From: Watersipora subatra | Taxonomy: Eukaryota > Bryozoa > Gymnolaemata > Cheilostomatida > Watersiporidae | Direction of reading: 5' to 3' | NCBI RefSeq assembly: GCF_963576615.1 | Contig: NC_088708.1 | Span: 45,309,196 to 45,373,195, forward strand | DNA: 64,000 nt | Part shown: piece after piece, positions 1-11,893 of the stretch | How positions within the stretch are numbered: position 1 is the stretch's first letter | Layout of the letters: each line of letters begins with the position of its first letter | The notes under the pieces: generated by a model | The model's input: the letters and a program-made list of their open reading frames with translations, nothing else | What the model was told of the DNA's origin: nothing | Database searches by the model: none | Program-made: the position numbers and the translations under genes

Positions 1-342
1 CTTTAGTGGTAGTTCAAGTACAGGCCGTAAGCCATATATCAGCTTTAGTAGTAGTTCAAGTACAGGCCGTAAGCCATATATCGGCTTTAGTGGTAGTTCA
101 AGTACAGGCCGTAAGCCATATATCAGCTTTAGTGGTAGTTCAAGTACAGGCCGTAAGCCATATATCAGCTTTAGTAGTAGTTCAAGTACAGGCCGTAAGC
201 CATATATCGGCTTTAGTGGTAGTTCAAGTACAGGCCGTAAGCCATATATCAGCTTTAGTGGTAGTTCAAGTACAGGCCGTAAGCCATATATCAGCTTTAG
301 TGGTAGTTCAAGTACAGGCCGTAAGCCATATATCGGCTTTTC
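1..342. repeat. 42-bp minisatellite, about 8 copies, with a 3-unit higher-order pattern
   Basis: Eight head-to-tail copies of a 42-bp unit beginning ctttagtggtagttcaagta run from the window edge. Units differ mainly at two places: gtggt or gtagt near the start, and atcag or atcgg at the end. These variants recur every third unit, giving a 126-bp higher-order period that breaks only in the last unit. Because 42 is a multiple of three and the unit has no stop in one frame, the array reads open as a 14-residue repeat. No splice or start context suggests that it is coding. The array continues without a break into sequence of MITE family A. Confidence 0.95.
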
Positions 343-955
343 ATTATGGTTTCACTTTTCTTTTAATTATGAAACCTATAGAACAGCTAGACTAATCAAA
401 TTTTGTCTCCAGTGAAACAACCTTGTTGCCAACTACTTGCTATCAATGTAAATATTTTTAGCTAAGTATTGTCAACAAATCGCGGTGATAATTGTAGTGA
501 CCGTAAAACGATATATTGGCTTATCAATAGGGTTTCACTTTTCTTTTCATTGCGAAGCCTACACATTAGCTAGACCAATCAAAATTTGTCTCCAGTGAAA
601 CAATTGTGTTGCCAATCACGTGCACCTAAAAAATTTTTGTTTCAACTAATCCATTTCTAATTATTTTTCAAAACGGTGAAACCAGATCGTTATCGTCATA
701 GCAAGGAAAAACACACTGCGTTCGTTCAACACAAATAAAACGTTCGATATTGTACAAGAGTAAAAATCACCTTGTAATTATCTTGTAGAAAATTTTGTTT
801 TGAATAGGATGCATTTTACAGTAAAGTGATATCTGCTTTTATTCTCGACATATTGCTTAATTACTAGCGGTATATCAGCTTTTCAAAAAGTTGGTTCATT
901 AATTTGGGCAGAATATTCATTCGGTAAGATTTTAATGTGGTAGTGAAAGAGTTAA
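1..955 (+). mobile_element. MITE family A, copy 1 (left end outside window), carrying the minisatellite
   Basis: After the minisatellite the sequence matches the other family A copies. Shared segments include gggtttcacttttcttttca, the tract around acattagctagaccaatcaa, the stretch around aaaccagatcgttatcg, and gatgcattttacagtaaa. The 5-prime half is present twice in tandem (about 330-480 and 490-620). The right end is ggtagtgaaagag followed by TTAA at 952-955, the inverted form of the family terminus. No coding capacity. The left terminus lies before base 1. Confidence 0.75.
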
Positions 956-1048
956 AGGTTTACTTGCATCAAAATTTATATTACAGTTATTTAGTATGGA
1001 AAGATTAACCAAGTCTTACTTTGTTGTGTTGTAGGTGGAAAATATTTT
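953..1048 (+). mobile_element. Solo terminal-repeat fragment of element family B
   Basis: Directly after the TTAA that ends the family A copy, the sequence aaggtttacttgcatcaa and about 80 bases more match the long terminal inverted repeat of family B (copies at 3818 and 55096), up to the gttgtgttgtaggtg segment. Similarity is lost after about 1048. Probably a truncated copy. Confidence 0.6.
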
Positions 1049-2828
1049 ACTAACTATATTTTTCCAGTATATTTTGAGTCATGAAATGATGATGAGTGTG
1101 TGCTGGATGGATATGATCTGTAAATTTTTTTACGAGTTTTTAAAATTGTACAAAAGTTTATAGTTTCAGCCCGAACAATGGTGAAATACCATTTTTTTCT
1201 GTTTGATGACATCGGTGGTAGGTTTTTTACTAGTGTTTGATCAAATATCATTATACTATTCTTTGGATCGCTGAAAATATTGCCCAGGTTTACTGACACG
1301 CATTGATAAGATCGGCAAGGATCAAAGCGTTAAAACTTGACATATCATCAATTCATGAATTTTTACAAGTTTATATTTATATTTAACGACTATGGTATTA
1401 TCTTATTGACATGGAATTACTTAATTTATTTGAAAATTTTAGCACTTTAACTACCAGAGGTGCGAGCTGTCTACTGACACAGGCTTGGGTAATATTTCAT
1501 AACAAAGGCTAGTACAAAGCCATTTGCCCAGCTGCTTGCATTGAAAGCTGCTCATCCATAACAGCTCATGTATTGCTTTCCAGTTGGCAAGCACTTTATG
1601 TATGCCTATATCAAATTTATCGGCATGTCCACCAACATATCAACTGGTCGTGAATCAGTAGTTTGTTATCTGTTTAGGCCTACGTAGTCATTAAAGTCAT
1701 CTTTCCTGAGAGATGTTACAATGATGAACAGATCTCAAATGCTAGTTCAACGCTTCTTCCCAGTCATTGGATGCGTAACCAACCTGATTTTCAAGGGCTG
1801 GTAGGTCATCCTTAACTAGTTCACTTAATAAGCTTTTTACTCAATGACCTCGCATAGACCTTTCAACACATTAGTTTCAACACTTGTTGCCATTTGTCTG
1901 TTGCTTTGAATTTCTTTGCATAAAGTGAACCCTTTTGCGGTATAATTTTAATTTATTTTAGACTTGATCGATACCCCAAACTTTTTTTTAACTTTTGATA
2001 AACGCGATAATAATACCTCAAAAAAATACCATAACGCATCTATTTTGATGCAACAACACTCTATCTTTCAGTCCTACTCCCATCCTTCAATAAAAAATGG
2101 CCCTCAATTTTTCAAACAATTGCTTTAAGTGGTCTCAAATAGCAGTACCATTAAAATAGAGTTAGCATTCAAATATAGGTTTAACGGTAGCCCACTTTCA
2201 ACATGTCTGCAAATACCAAATAAAAGGTGGTCAGAGGCTCAATGCATAAAGTGGTCATCAACTTTCTTACTTAATATTATGTTACAAACATTTTACTTTT
2301 GTAGAAGTTGTTTGATCTGGAGAATAAAGATGAGCTCTCCACACCGAACTATAGTTCCTCGATCATTTCCTCATAAAACCAATCATATCGGTCTACAAGT
2401 TTTTAAAAAAGCTAAAGGGTGAGTTTATGAGTCCTTGTTTTTTTAGTCTTGATCTTTTGATGATTATAGTTGGCTCTGGAGACTGCAGTCAATAATTACA
2501 TTGGGCAGTTGGCTAAACCAAAATACCATAGCACTGGCAATCAAAAAAATAACTAAAACAATAGTTAGGATGCAAAATACTAATGTATGAAGTTGTATGT
2601 ACAAATTATCCGTTTTTTATATTTATGTACAGTATTTCAACTATGTATAAATTTAGTATAAAGTTTATTAAAATATTATTATTAAATATTAATATTTAAA
2701 TGTTAATATAAAAATATTAACCATTTTTGCAAAGTTTGACTGATTTTTTTAATGAGTTTAATTAGGGTTCTCAGAATTGAAACGTTTTAAAACACAAGCA
2801 GGTTTGTACGTAGTCCATTAACTGAGTG
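1049..2828. other. No gene seen
   Basis: AT-rich unique-looking sequence. Both strands are broken by frequent stops, and the short open frames here have no splice-site context or family motif I recognise. Nothing can be annotated. Confidence 0.5.
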
Positions 2829-3813
2829 CATACAACAGGCTGTGCAGTGCAGCTCAGCACAACGTTCGCGTTTAGCCAAGATCAATGTTCTATGGCTCTT
2901 ACAAAGTTTTCCGTACAAAACACTTTTTTTAGTGAGTAGCTGATTAATTGATTAATTGATTAATGGATTACTGATTGCTTCCTATTTTATTAGCAAAAGA
3001 GGGCGAGAACACGGCCGAGCTCACACTGCAACACACTTTTAGCTTTTTGTTCGCATCTTTAGATGTAAAATTTTCTGTTGATTGGTGTGTATATAAAAAA
3101 TCTCATAGGCGGCGGGTTCAAAAATAGGGGCCATGCTAACCTGAGGGCACACTTCATTCATTGGTGAAAGTTAGGTCTTTAACAAAAGCCATTACATTTA
3201 TGAGAATAGCGATTTGTATACCAAAATATGTTGTATTCTAATAAATAGTGTATTACGTTGTTCTATATAGAACGATATGGTAATGATGCTACCATATCAC
3301 TACCAGGCACACTGGCTTTTTAGCTATAACTAAAAAACAACTTGTATTAACCGTTTTAGGCAACACTCTTGCTCACCTAAATTCTGGAGTTTTCTGTTCA
3401 TGTAATAATATTATGTTTTCCAAACTATGATACAATTAAAAGTGCTCTTGTGAATCCTGGTCATCAAATGTTTTTAGCATTTTTTATAACATCAAGTGGC
3501 AATTAAATTTTCCTATTTAATAATAATAATCTATTGTGTTTTCCAAACTATGATACAATTAAAAGTGCTATTGTGAATTCTGGTCATCAAATATTTTTAG
3601 CAATTTTTTTATAACATCAAGTGGCAATTCAAATTTCCTATTTTCCAGCAAGATCAATAAATTTTTAACCCCTCTTAGCATTTTCAACATATTGAAGAGT
3701 GAAGTAATAATTTGTGGACATGATCCACAATAATCATGAACTTGTGGTATGACTCTTACTCTGTTTCTTACATCAAGCCTGCTTATAAACATGCTGTCAA
3801 AATGCAGTTGCAT
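2829..3813 (+). repeat. Left arm of a ~1-kb inverted repeat pair
   Basis: This arm matches the reverse complement of about 13.69-14.79 kb. Shared blocks in order are: catacaacaggc, the stretch around aagatcaatgttctatggct, tactgattgcttcctat, gagctcacactgcaacacac, the stretch around aaccgttttaggcaacactc, and atgatacaattaaaagtgct. The left arm also holds an internal tandem duplication of about 125 bp (about 3413-3540 and 3539-3660) that is single in the right arm, and a short (attga)n tract at about 2942-2968. The arm ends at the TTAA where a family B element begins. Confidence 0.8.
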
Positions 3814-3817
3814 TTAA

Positions 3818-4738
3818 AGGTCGACTCGCAACAAAATTTACATTACAGTTATTTGGTATCAAAAAATTCACCATGTCTTACTCTACTGGGTTGTAGGTGC
3901 AGAATTTGTAGAATGGTAATTACAAGCTCTTAAAAGCTCAAAAATGAACAGTTAATCGCAGCCATCAGGAAAACATCGTAGGTTAGAATCCCTGTATTTT
4001 GATTATGTACTCAACTCAATGTAGTTATTGTTCTGACATGCAGTGTTATCACGTAAAATTAAAGGCCAATCACAGCCTCGGTATAAAACGTCTCGTAGCA
4101 CTAGTTTATGACAAACACTTCGGGTTCTACCGGGAAGCTCTCATCAAATATACATGCTCAATTATAAATGCTCGCTACTTTACAATTTTTTCAGCTTGGT
4201 GTAATTTTTTTGTCGTAATTTGATCATGTGACCCATAATTCCTGTCAAAAAGCATGAACAATTTCTGCAGAATCCTTTGACTATCGCAGGTGACCAACAG
4301 GCTCCTCATGTCATCAGATGATGGTATACATTCCTTCGAACTAAAGTTAAAAAATAAAATAATTTTTAGGCGAGGTTTTGAGATATCAGTGCTCAAAGTG
4401 ACAGCATTACAATGATCAGGAAATAGTCACCTAAGGACAATAGACATGATTTATTGAATACATGAGGTAAATTTGTAAAAATATTTTGACAAATGAGGTT
4501 GCAAAAAAGTTTAAACAGAAGCCATCACTGCGCAACTTACACCCCATTTTAGCCGTTTCGTAAAGGAATTCCAACCTATGACGTTTTTGTGATGACTGCG
4601 ATTAACTGTTTGCTTTTGATCTTTTAAGATCTTGTGATCACTTTTCCCCATATTTTGCACTTACAACACAGCAGAGTAAGATACGGTAAATGGTTTGAGA
4701 CTAAATAACTGTAATGTAAGTTTTGTTGCAAGCTCACC
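3818..4738. mobile_element. Element family B, copy 1: foldback/MITE with ~190-bp terminal inverted repeats
   Basis: The left end aggtcgactcgcaacaaaat is mirrored at the right end (about 4500-4738) over roughly 190 bp with modest divergence; both arms contain the ttacattacagttattt segment and a run around cttaaaagctcaaaa. A TTAA (3814-3817) precedes the left end; the right flank has no matching TTAA. The 500-bp middle is non-coding, so this is a non-autonomous element. A second full copy lies at 55096-55971. Confidence 0.8.
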
Positions 4739-5094
4739 AATAATTTACGCATAAATTGTCTCAGTTATTTTTTTAATCATTTAAGAATTAAATTAGCTAT
4801 AATAATAATTAGCTCGATTAATATTAAAAGCTTGGAAACCTCTGGTATTGTTTTTTTTTTGAATTATACACGTATACAATATGATTCTCAAATACAGCAA
4901 AGCATGACGTAAAAGTAATACAAAGCAGATTTTACACTGATTGCTTCTGTTTTCTTTTGACGAAGCTGTTTCAGTGCGAATCAAATTGTTCAACTCCTGA
5001 GCTACTGTGAACATAGTAGGACAGTAAAGATAGTCAAAGTGTTTTCGCATAACCAAGTGCTGCATGATGTGGCTTTGTCAAGCTTTTGTACGAA

Positions 5095-5598
5095 TGGGTC
5101 GCAATCTCAAAAACCATGGTCAAGTCGCAAACCATGAAGTTGAGTTATCCGACTATAAAGCTGCACTAACTGAATAAGTAATACATTTTTTTAGATATAC
5201 AGCTATTTCTATGACAACCAGCTACAATCTGTTTAGATTTTTAACTTCAGCATAATTTTCTGGATATAAATTCAGAAATCTAGATAAATATCACAACATC
5301 TTGATTGATATTGGTTGCTATGACATTTTGAAATGTAAACACAATTGTGCATTAGTTTTTGTTTCTCAAACTTCAACACTTGTTTTCTCGGAACTATGTT
5401 TTGGCATTAATGGTTTCAGCATTCAGCATGCATTAATTACATGCATTCAGTTTATTGACCATAAAACCTGCTGTAATTGAGGTAAAATCAAAATTTTGTT
5501 TTGCAAAATAGCTGTGAACTCACTCCTTTTGATAGTAGTGTAGATAACTCCCAATCTCAAACCACTGATTTAACCATGGTTTCTGAGATCATGACCCA
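5095..5598. mobile_element. Element C: small element with ~55-bp terminal inverted repeats
   Basis: The left end tgggtcgcaatctcaaaaac and the right end (about 5541-5598) are reverse complements with scattered mismatches; both include ctcaraaaccatggt and end near gagttatc. The interior, about 390 bp, is non-coding. No target-site duplication is clear. Looks like a MITE of a different family from A and B. Confidence 0.6.
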
Positions 5599-7850
5599 AA
5601 TTGTTTATGATTAGTGAGTAATTGACAAATTACTTTACTGTATATATACCTGAATGAAAAAAGCAATTGTTTGTATATGTTGAACCAATAAAAATATGTT
5701 TACAACCCAAGTGTAGTTTCGCTTTGCGAATACTTGCTTTATGACAATTTCTTCTTAGAAATGACAGTCATGTCAGAGGCATAACAGCCACAAATTTTTA
5801 CTAGTTTTAGTTCTATGGACTGGGTAATTTTATTGAGTAATATTGCTGATGAGAGTAATTATTTTTATCAGTAATAATATATTGTAAACTAATAATATTC
5901 ATGAATCATCTGACTCGAGTTTTATGCTCACCTCACGGTAATTTCAAAATGAACGAAAAGTGTTCCCTCTCATTCTGCAACACATTTTTTATAGTTTTTG
6001 CGGCATCAACTAACGTATTATTATACTGATTAATTTGCTATAAAAAGACTGTTAATAGATCATGTGGTTTAAAGTTATAACCATTTATACAGACTCATTT
6101 TAGAAATTAGGTGTCACTAATTACTTATGTCGCAGTAAAGAAATTCCTTTCGTAGTAAAGGAGTTGACGTTAGTTTGTTAAATACTTCATGTAGTTACCA
6201 AACTGTTTAGAACAAATAGTGCTAATGTAAAACTACAATAAAAATATGTCATCGCTAACATAAATTTGCTACCAGTTTTAATTTTATATTATACTATATA
6301 TTTTATATAGGTTTTGCATTTTCTATTAAAGGATTTCAAATGTTCCCAGGACAAAAAGAAGCCACTGCAACAGGCTTTTCATGGAAATGATTTTAAACTC
6401 TATCTTAGTATGATAGATATTTCTGTAACAAGTATTCATGTGGCTAATTGTGCCTAATACTTTTATACGCTTTTGACTAAGTCGAACAAATCTAGTTTGT
6501 TTCACTCTTACCACCTGCCTCAAGTCGGTGCAAATGATCATCAAAAATTTGATTTCTTTGTGCCGCTAAAAATGGCACATTAAAGAAAATTTAGTTTGGT
6601 GAACACTCAAATATTGGTTAATTATTTGCCTTGCTAAAAACCGTAATAGACTCATCTGGATTACATGTACAACTTAGCTGCCTAGGTTGCTAACTCGTAG
6701 TTCCGTGGCTTGTTATCATTTTGCTTGTTAGGGAGTAGTAATCTTTTTAAAAAAATGAACCCGTTTTTTTTGTTGGAAACATACCATTCAAGCAGCAAAT
6801 GTATGTCAGTGCTACTGCGCATTATGCTGGTTAATATTCTCAGCTTTGTTAATCATTCTTAGTATTGAATAAGTGTTGCTGCTTTTTGGTTTGTCTCTTT
6901 TTCCATATATATGTAACTATTATGTATGACTTTTTAGCTTCATGAAGCTGGTGCAGAGTTCTTACTAACCCTTTAGTGACCGCGGGCTTACGGCTGGAAT
7001 TCCCCCAGCGCACCAGAGCATTTACTATGGTTATTTGAGCCTTCGATACCACTGCGTAAAAACTGCATCAACTTTCATCAAAATTGAGGTAGATACATAA
7101 ATTAACATGCACAAGAATGCTGAGAAATTTCTCTACAAGCTGATTTTTTTTATGTAGCTAGCTTGCATTTGTTTTCCTGCAAAACTCTCAATTCGTTGAA
7201 GCGACGAGTTTTTTTATTTTTGTCGGTCATTTTCAATTGTTTTTATATTTACTAAAAGCAATTTTGCAATGTTGTATAAATAATTCCTGCATGGATTTAT
7301 ATGTTCACAACAATTTCAAAAAAGATTAGTCGTCCAAGAGCATTAAAAGTGGAGTTATGAGCTCCAATGTATAGCGGGAGCGCCACTGGAAATGCTCAAG
7401 ACGCCTTGTCCATAAGCAGCGCAAGACAGTCACCCGACAAGGTTGCTCCAACTTTTGTGCAAATTGGCACAAAAACTGTGAATAAATATGCATCTGGAAG
7501 CTGAGAAACTTTCCTGCAGAATGAGATTTTTTCCTCCACACAGCTTGCAAAAACTTGGCAGCTAGACATATATAATTATATGCAGTTACGATTTTTTGCT
7601 CTAGTTTTTATGCATTTCTTGAGACTATAGATCTATGTAAAAGTTTTGCATATAAAGTCAATGCACAGGTTTATGTGTGCTGCAGCAAACATTAACCGGT
7701 TGTGTGCAAGAAGAATTAAGTCGTGAGCCTATATTCACACATTTGGTGAAGCAGCAAAAAACATGAAGTAACATTTATTATGAGCAGAAACAGCAAATCA
7801 TGGACTACTAGATTGCAAAACAATATGAGAACAGAACTTTTTGATTAGAC
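5599..7850. other. No gene seen
   Basis: AT-rich sequence with no convincing coding region. At 6966-7010 there is a short GC-richer patch that starts with a CTAA-ccctttagtgaccgcggg motif resembling the outer end of family A. A weak internal duplication (about 7110-7170 against 7495-7550) may be an old repeat. Confidence 0.45.
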
Positions 7851-7923
7851 CGCTGCTCTGAAGATGAAAGTGTGCAACAAATGCAGCACACCAATGCACA
7901 ACTAATACAATAGATTAGCAAAT

Positions 7924-8900
7924 TTATGTAAAAATGCTAGCAATACAAAGCAGTGAAGCATTTGCGGAAACAATAAAATACCATTTGTAAATAAATTTAG
8001 TTAGCATGGTAAAGATCAAAACATGACTTGCACAAATATATTCCACTTGTGACTCCGCTGCCAGTGCATTCAGCTTGCTCGTCGACAATGTATACAGACA
8101 ACTGATGCACATAGCCAGAGACAGCAACGGAAAGCAAATAACTTAATTCCAAATTTAGATCTGTTAGATGGAATATACTGTCTGAAGTTGAGCCATCCTT
8201 CCCATGCCAGCAAGCTTTCATCTACAGATATAAATTTATCAGAGTGAAAAACAGGATAGAACCAGTCGCATGTCATGGCAAAATTTTTTTCTAACTTGAA
8301 CATTTTATTGCCAGTAGGGTCTTCAAAATTGTCAATAAAGTGTAAGCTTGCTTCTAATTTTCTTTCAATTTTTAAATTGATTAAAAATCAGCGTAGATAA
8401 TAAAGGAATGTGACAGTGGACCAGTAAGGCAGCATAGTAGGCTTTTTGAGAATACCTAAATGCAAAACTAAACAAACAACTCGCCAAATCTTTATCATTA
8501 ACAGGCTCCGACGCATCGCAATGTTTTTGAAGGCCATATTTATTTGTTTCGTTCAAAATAATATTTATAGTGACCGATGTTTAAAAAGCTTTGAATAATA
8601 AAAAACACCTACCTGTTTAAGAATTCAAACTTATACTCCTGCCAGACTGTTAGCAAAATGTAATTATTTTGGTTTTAAATCAGCTCCTCTTTGATATCCG
8701 TCATTATTAGCCGTTTCAACACCGGCCGTTTCAGTCTCACTTTCGCAATCCCATTCATTTTGTTGATTCTCTTTTTTACTTTCATCGGCTTCCTCACATT
8801 TTTTGGTCTAAAATCCCCTTCTTCACTTTCAAACCTGTTGTTATCTTCCTGTAAACAAATCTTTTTAATAGCGCTTCAAATATCGCATCCGTTCATGATG
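7924..8900 (-). pseudogene. Decayed piggyBac-type transposase
   Basis: On the minus strand, broken frames line up with the piggyBac (DDE) transposase fold in the right order. First comes NETNKYG (near 8550). Next is a tract with LEASLHFIDN (near 8350-8320). Then comes the diagnostic stretch with ISVDESLLAW followed by LNFRQYIPSNRSKFGIKLF (about 8240-8130). The D in VDES is the expected first catalytic aspartate. After IKLF the frame shifts, and the continuation with SGYVHQLSVYI is in another frame (about 8120-8090). Stops separate the N-terminal and central blocks. The later catalytic aspartates and the cysteine-rich tail were not found. The gene is therefore dead. C/T-rich plus-strand sequence at 8700-8860 probably reflects the acidic or lysine-rich N-terminal region. 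The ends of the element were not identified. Confidence 0.8.
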
Positions 8901-10057
8901 ATCAGCTTTCCATAAAGACCGTTCAACTTCTAACAAAGTGTTCTTTTTGCACATGCGTAGAAGGGAGTAATTACAGCCTCAAAGCAGTAGTATGATATCT
9001 TTTAAAACTCCTCAAAATATTAATGAAAAATTTTAGTGCCATTTTTAAAATAAATAAATGAATTTAAAAAATACCTATCGAAGACTCAGATCTGATGGCA
9101 ATTACGGGTTTGGTGCGCTGAGACTGCGCTCTCAGCCCATAAGATTTACGGGAACGGTGTGGAAAAGGTTAACAATAATTTGGTTGAACGTCAGGTTCTG
9201 GTTATTATGTTTTACAAATTGGACTATGCCCTGTGAATAACTGCTTAATTTCAATTATGTACACAGCTCCTATTCACCCTTGCATGTTTATAGTTGTCGT
9301 GTTCTTGCATTCCTGTTTCCTGTTTACCGGCGATAGCACTTGTACAAACTATAGGTTAGCGTAGCGTCTGAGACAGGAACAGAAACTTGCAGTTAACACC
9401 CATGGTGACGAGCTCTAAACTTTACCTTACAATACTATCTAGAAGCCAAGTCCAAATCAAGGTCAGACAACTGACAATCGATTTCATGACTTGGTGATCG
9501 CTTTTGAAATTTTGTTCACATTGCTTAAGTCATGCTCTTCTAATGCCTAAAGACTACACCGGTGAGGAGTATAAAAGCTGTGATTGAATGTCAGGGCTAG
9601 AATACCAAATACACTTCTACTTGCTCAGTTTTTGTTTTTCTGCAGCAATCAATGAACTTGCAAACGATTTGCTGTAAACGTATGTTGAAAACAGTTAATG
9701 TAAATCGGAAAAGGTTCTATTAAAAAAAACTTGTTATTTCTATTTTGTTATGAATCATTGCAGAGTGCTGCCATAACATGTCCTGCATCCCCTTTGATGC
9801 TAGTCAAGTTATCTACAGAACTGGCAATTTAAGGTTCAAACAGCTTACATACATCTTTGGGATGTTTCTGGTCAGAAGAGAGTGGACACAAGAACTTAGT
9901 GAAGGTAAATCAGGGTGTTTATAGACCAAAATATTGAGAAACGTAGAATGAGCTTTAGTGAAAAAAAAAATTTTTTTTAGAGGTATTTTACAATTATAGA
10001 GATAAAAAATCACTTCTAGTCTTAAAAATTCAATTATATTATTTTTGGCAAATACAT
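8901..10057. other. No gene seen
   Basis: Short open frames only (for example a 60-residue one at 9058-9240). None has family motifs, splice-site support or a partner exon nearby. Confidence 0.45.
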
Positions 10058-10564
10058 TTAACACCTTTGCTATCACATCAATTTCTGACCTAACAAAATT
10101 AATTCAAACAAATTTTCAAAAAACTGATATACAGCTAGTATTTAAGTAATATCACAAAAATCAAAACCTACCGTTTCACTGTTAAATGCATCTTTTTCAA
10201 AAAAATTCTACAAAATAACTATGAAACTGTTTAGTGAGTCCCAATCTCACAAATGTTCTGACGCTTTCTTTGCGTTGAATGAACGCTGTGTGTTTCTTAT
10301 TGCCATGACGATAATGATCTGGTTTTTCTGTTTTGATAATAAGTAGAAATGAAACTGTTAGGCTAAAAATTATTCTATTGGTTGCGGGTGATTGGCAACC
10401 AAATTGTTTTGGTAGAGACAGAGTTTGATTTGTCTAGCTAATGTGTGTGCTCCGTAATGAAAAGGAAAGTGAAATCCTCATGATAAGCCAATACATCGGC
10501 TTATGGTCTGTACTTATATTACCTCGGAAGCCGTGACATCGGCTTATGGTAGCGAAAGAGTTAA
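10058..10564 (-). mobile_element. MITE family A, copy 2 (inverted), bounded by TTAA
   Basis: Opposite orientation to copies 1 and 3. It is bounded by TTAA at 10058-10061 and 10561-10564. The termini read cacctttgctatc at the left and, reverse-complemented, ctctttcgctacc at the right. Internal matches to copy 3 include the stretch around gataatgatctggttttt (inverse of the aaaccagatcgttatc segment) and tttgtctagctaatgtgtg. It carries two relatives of the 42-bp satellite unit (about 10490-10550). Non-coding. Confidence 0.75.
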
Positions 10565-11262
10565 TAATTTGCCCCATGCTATACCCTTTATAACTTTCAA
10601 TGGCATTCATGTTGGTTAATAGATTGACTCGCATATTAGTATTACTTACAATCTGTTTGTGATAAATCCAATTTTTGCTCAAAATCCCGTTCTGCTTGTC
10701 ATAGCTATCTTTTGCAGTTATCCTTCATTTTTCGTGATACACAGGGACATTGGTTCTTTGTGAAAAGTGAAATCGCAAAATAAAAAGTAGTTTTTTTTAC
10801 GTACTATATATACATGTACATGGCTCAAACTTTTTTTGTTAAAACACTTGCATTTTTCTCTAAACATAATGTATTTGTTTCCTGTATGATAAATAAATTG
10901 AAGTTCTCTTGATTGACTGTTATGTCGTATTTCAATTTCAATCCCAGTATGGTAATTCAAAGAATGAACTTCAAGTGTATGGGCATAGTTTGGACTTTAT
11001 CTGGTTGGAATATCTGTCCAGTAAATGCTCTTATAATGCATTCCTCTTATAACGGGAACTCCACCTAAAAATAATTTATGTAAAGCTTTTGTTTGATGCA
11101 ACATAAATACTTTCACATGAAGTAAAGTGTCAAGTTGGTGCAAATTCTCAAATTCAATGACGAGAATTTTATAGCTGGCTTTAAAAATATAGTTTACATT
11201 CTTGCCGAACTGGAGCAATAAGAGTATGTATAGGGTTCGCTATTATAGATTTTAGTACATCG

Positions 11263-11893
11263 TTAACTCTTTTGCCACCGCAAGCCTATGCATCAGCTTA
11301 TTAATAGGGTTTCACTTTTTTTATTAGGAAGCCCACACATTAGCTAGACACATCAAATTATGCCTCCAATTAAAGAAATTTGTTTCCAAGCAGGTGCAAC
11401 CAATATAATTCGTTTGCAGTTCAACCATTCTAACATTTCACAGTAATTTAAGTACAGACAGTAAGCCGGTGTATTGACGTTTCAATAGGGTTTCACATTG
11501 CTTTTCATTACGAAACCTACACATTAGCTAGACTAATAAAGTCTGGTCTCGCACGAGACCACCTTGTTGCTAGTCAGGTGCAACCAATATACATTATTTT
11601 TGTTCAACTATTCAATTTCCAAACATTTTTTCAAAACGGCAAAACCAGATCGTTATCGCAAACAAAGCGTCAGAAAAATTGTGAGAGTGAGATTCACCAA
11701 ACAATTCTAAGCTTACCTTGTAGAGAACATTCTTTTAAATAAGATGCATTTTACAGTAAAATAATATCTGTTTTCATTTTTGAGTTATTGCTTAAATACT
11801 AGCGGTATATCGCTTTTTTTCGAAAAAACGTTTGAATTAATTTGGGAAGGTTAATCATTCGGTCAGAATTTTATGCAGTAGCAAAAGAGTTAA
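11263..11893 (+). mobile_element. MITE family A, copy 3, bounded by TTAA
   Basis: Flanking TTAA at 11263-11266 and 11890-11893. The terminal inverted repeats are ctcttttgccaccg and, from the other end, ctcttttgctactg (12 of 14 identical). The 5-prime portion around gggtttcac to tagctag occurs twice (about 11305-11400 and 11485-11600), as in copy 1. The segment taagtacagacagtaagcc at about 11450 corresponds to the 42-bp satellite monomer at the start of the window. Non-coding. A TTAA target is typical of piggyBac-mobilised elements. Confidence 0.8.

Noticed and set aside
6-395. 129-codon open frame with a repeated 14-residue unit
   Set aside because: It exists only because the 42-bp minisatellite unit is divisible by three; the sequence after the array is MITE, not coding.
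6966-7010. Possible further family A terminus (CTAA-ccctttagtgaccg)
   Set aside because: Similar to the family start, but no partner end or internal match was found.
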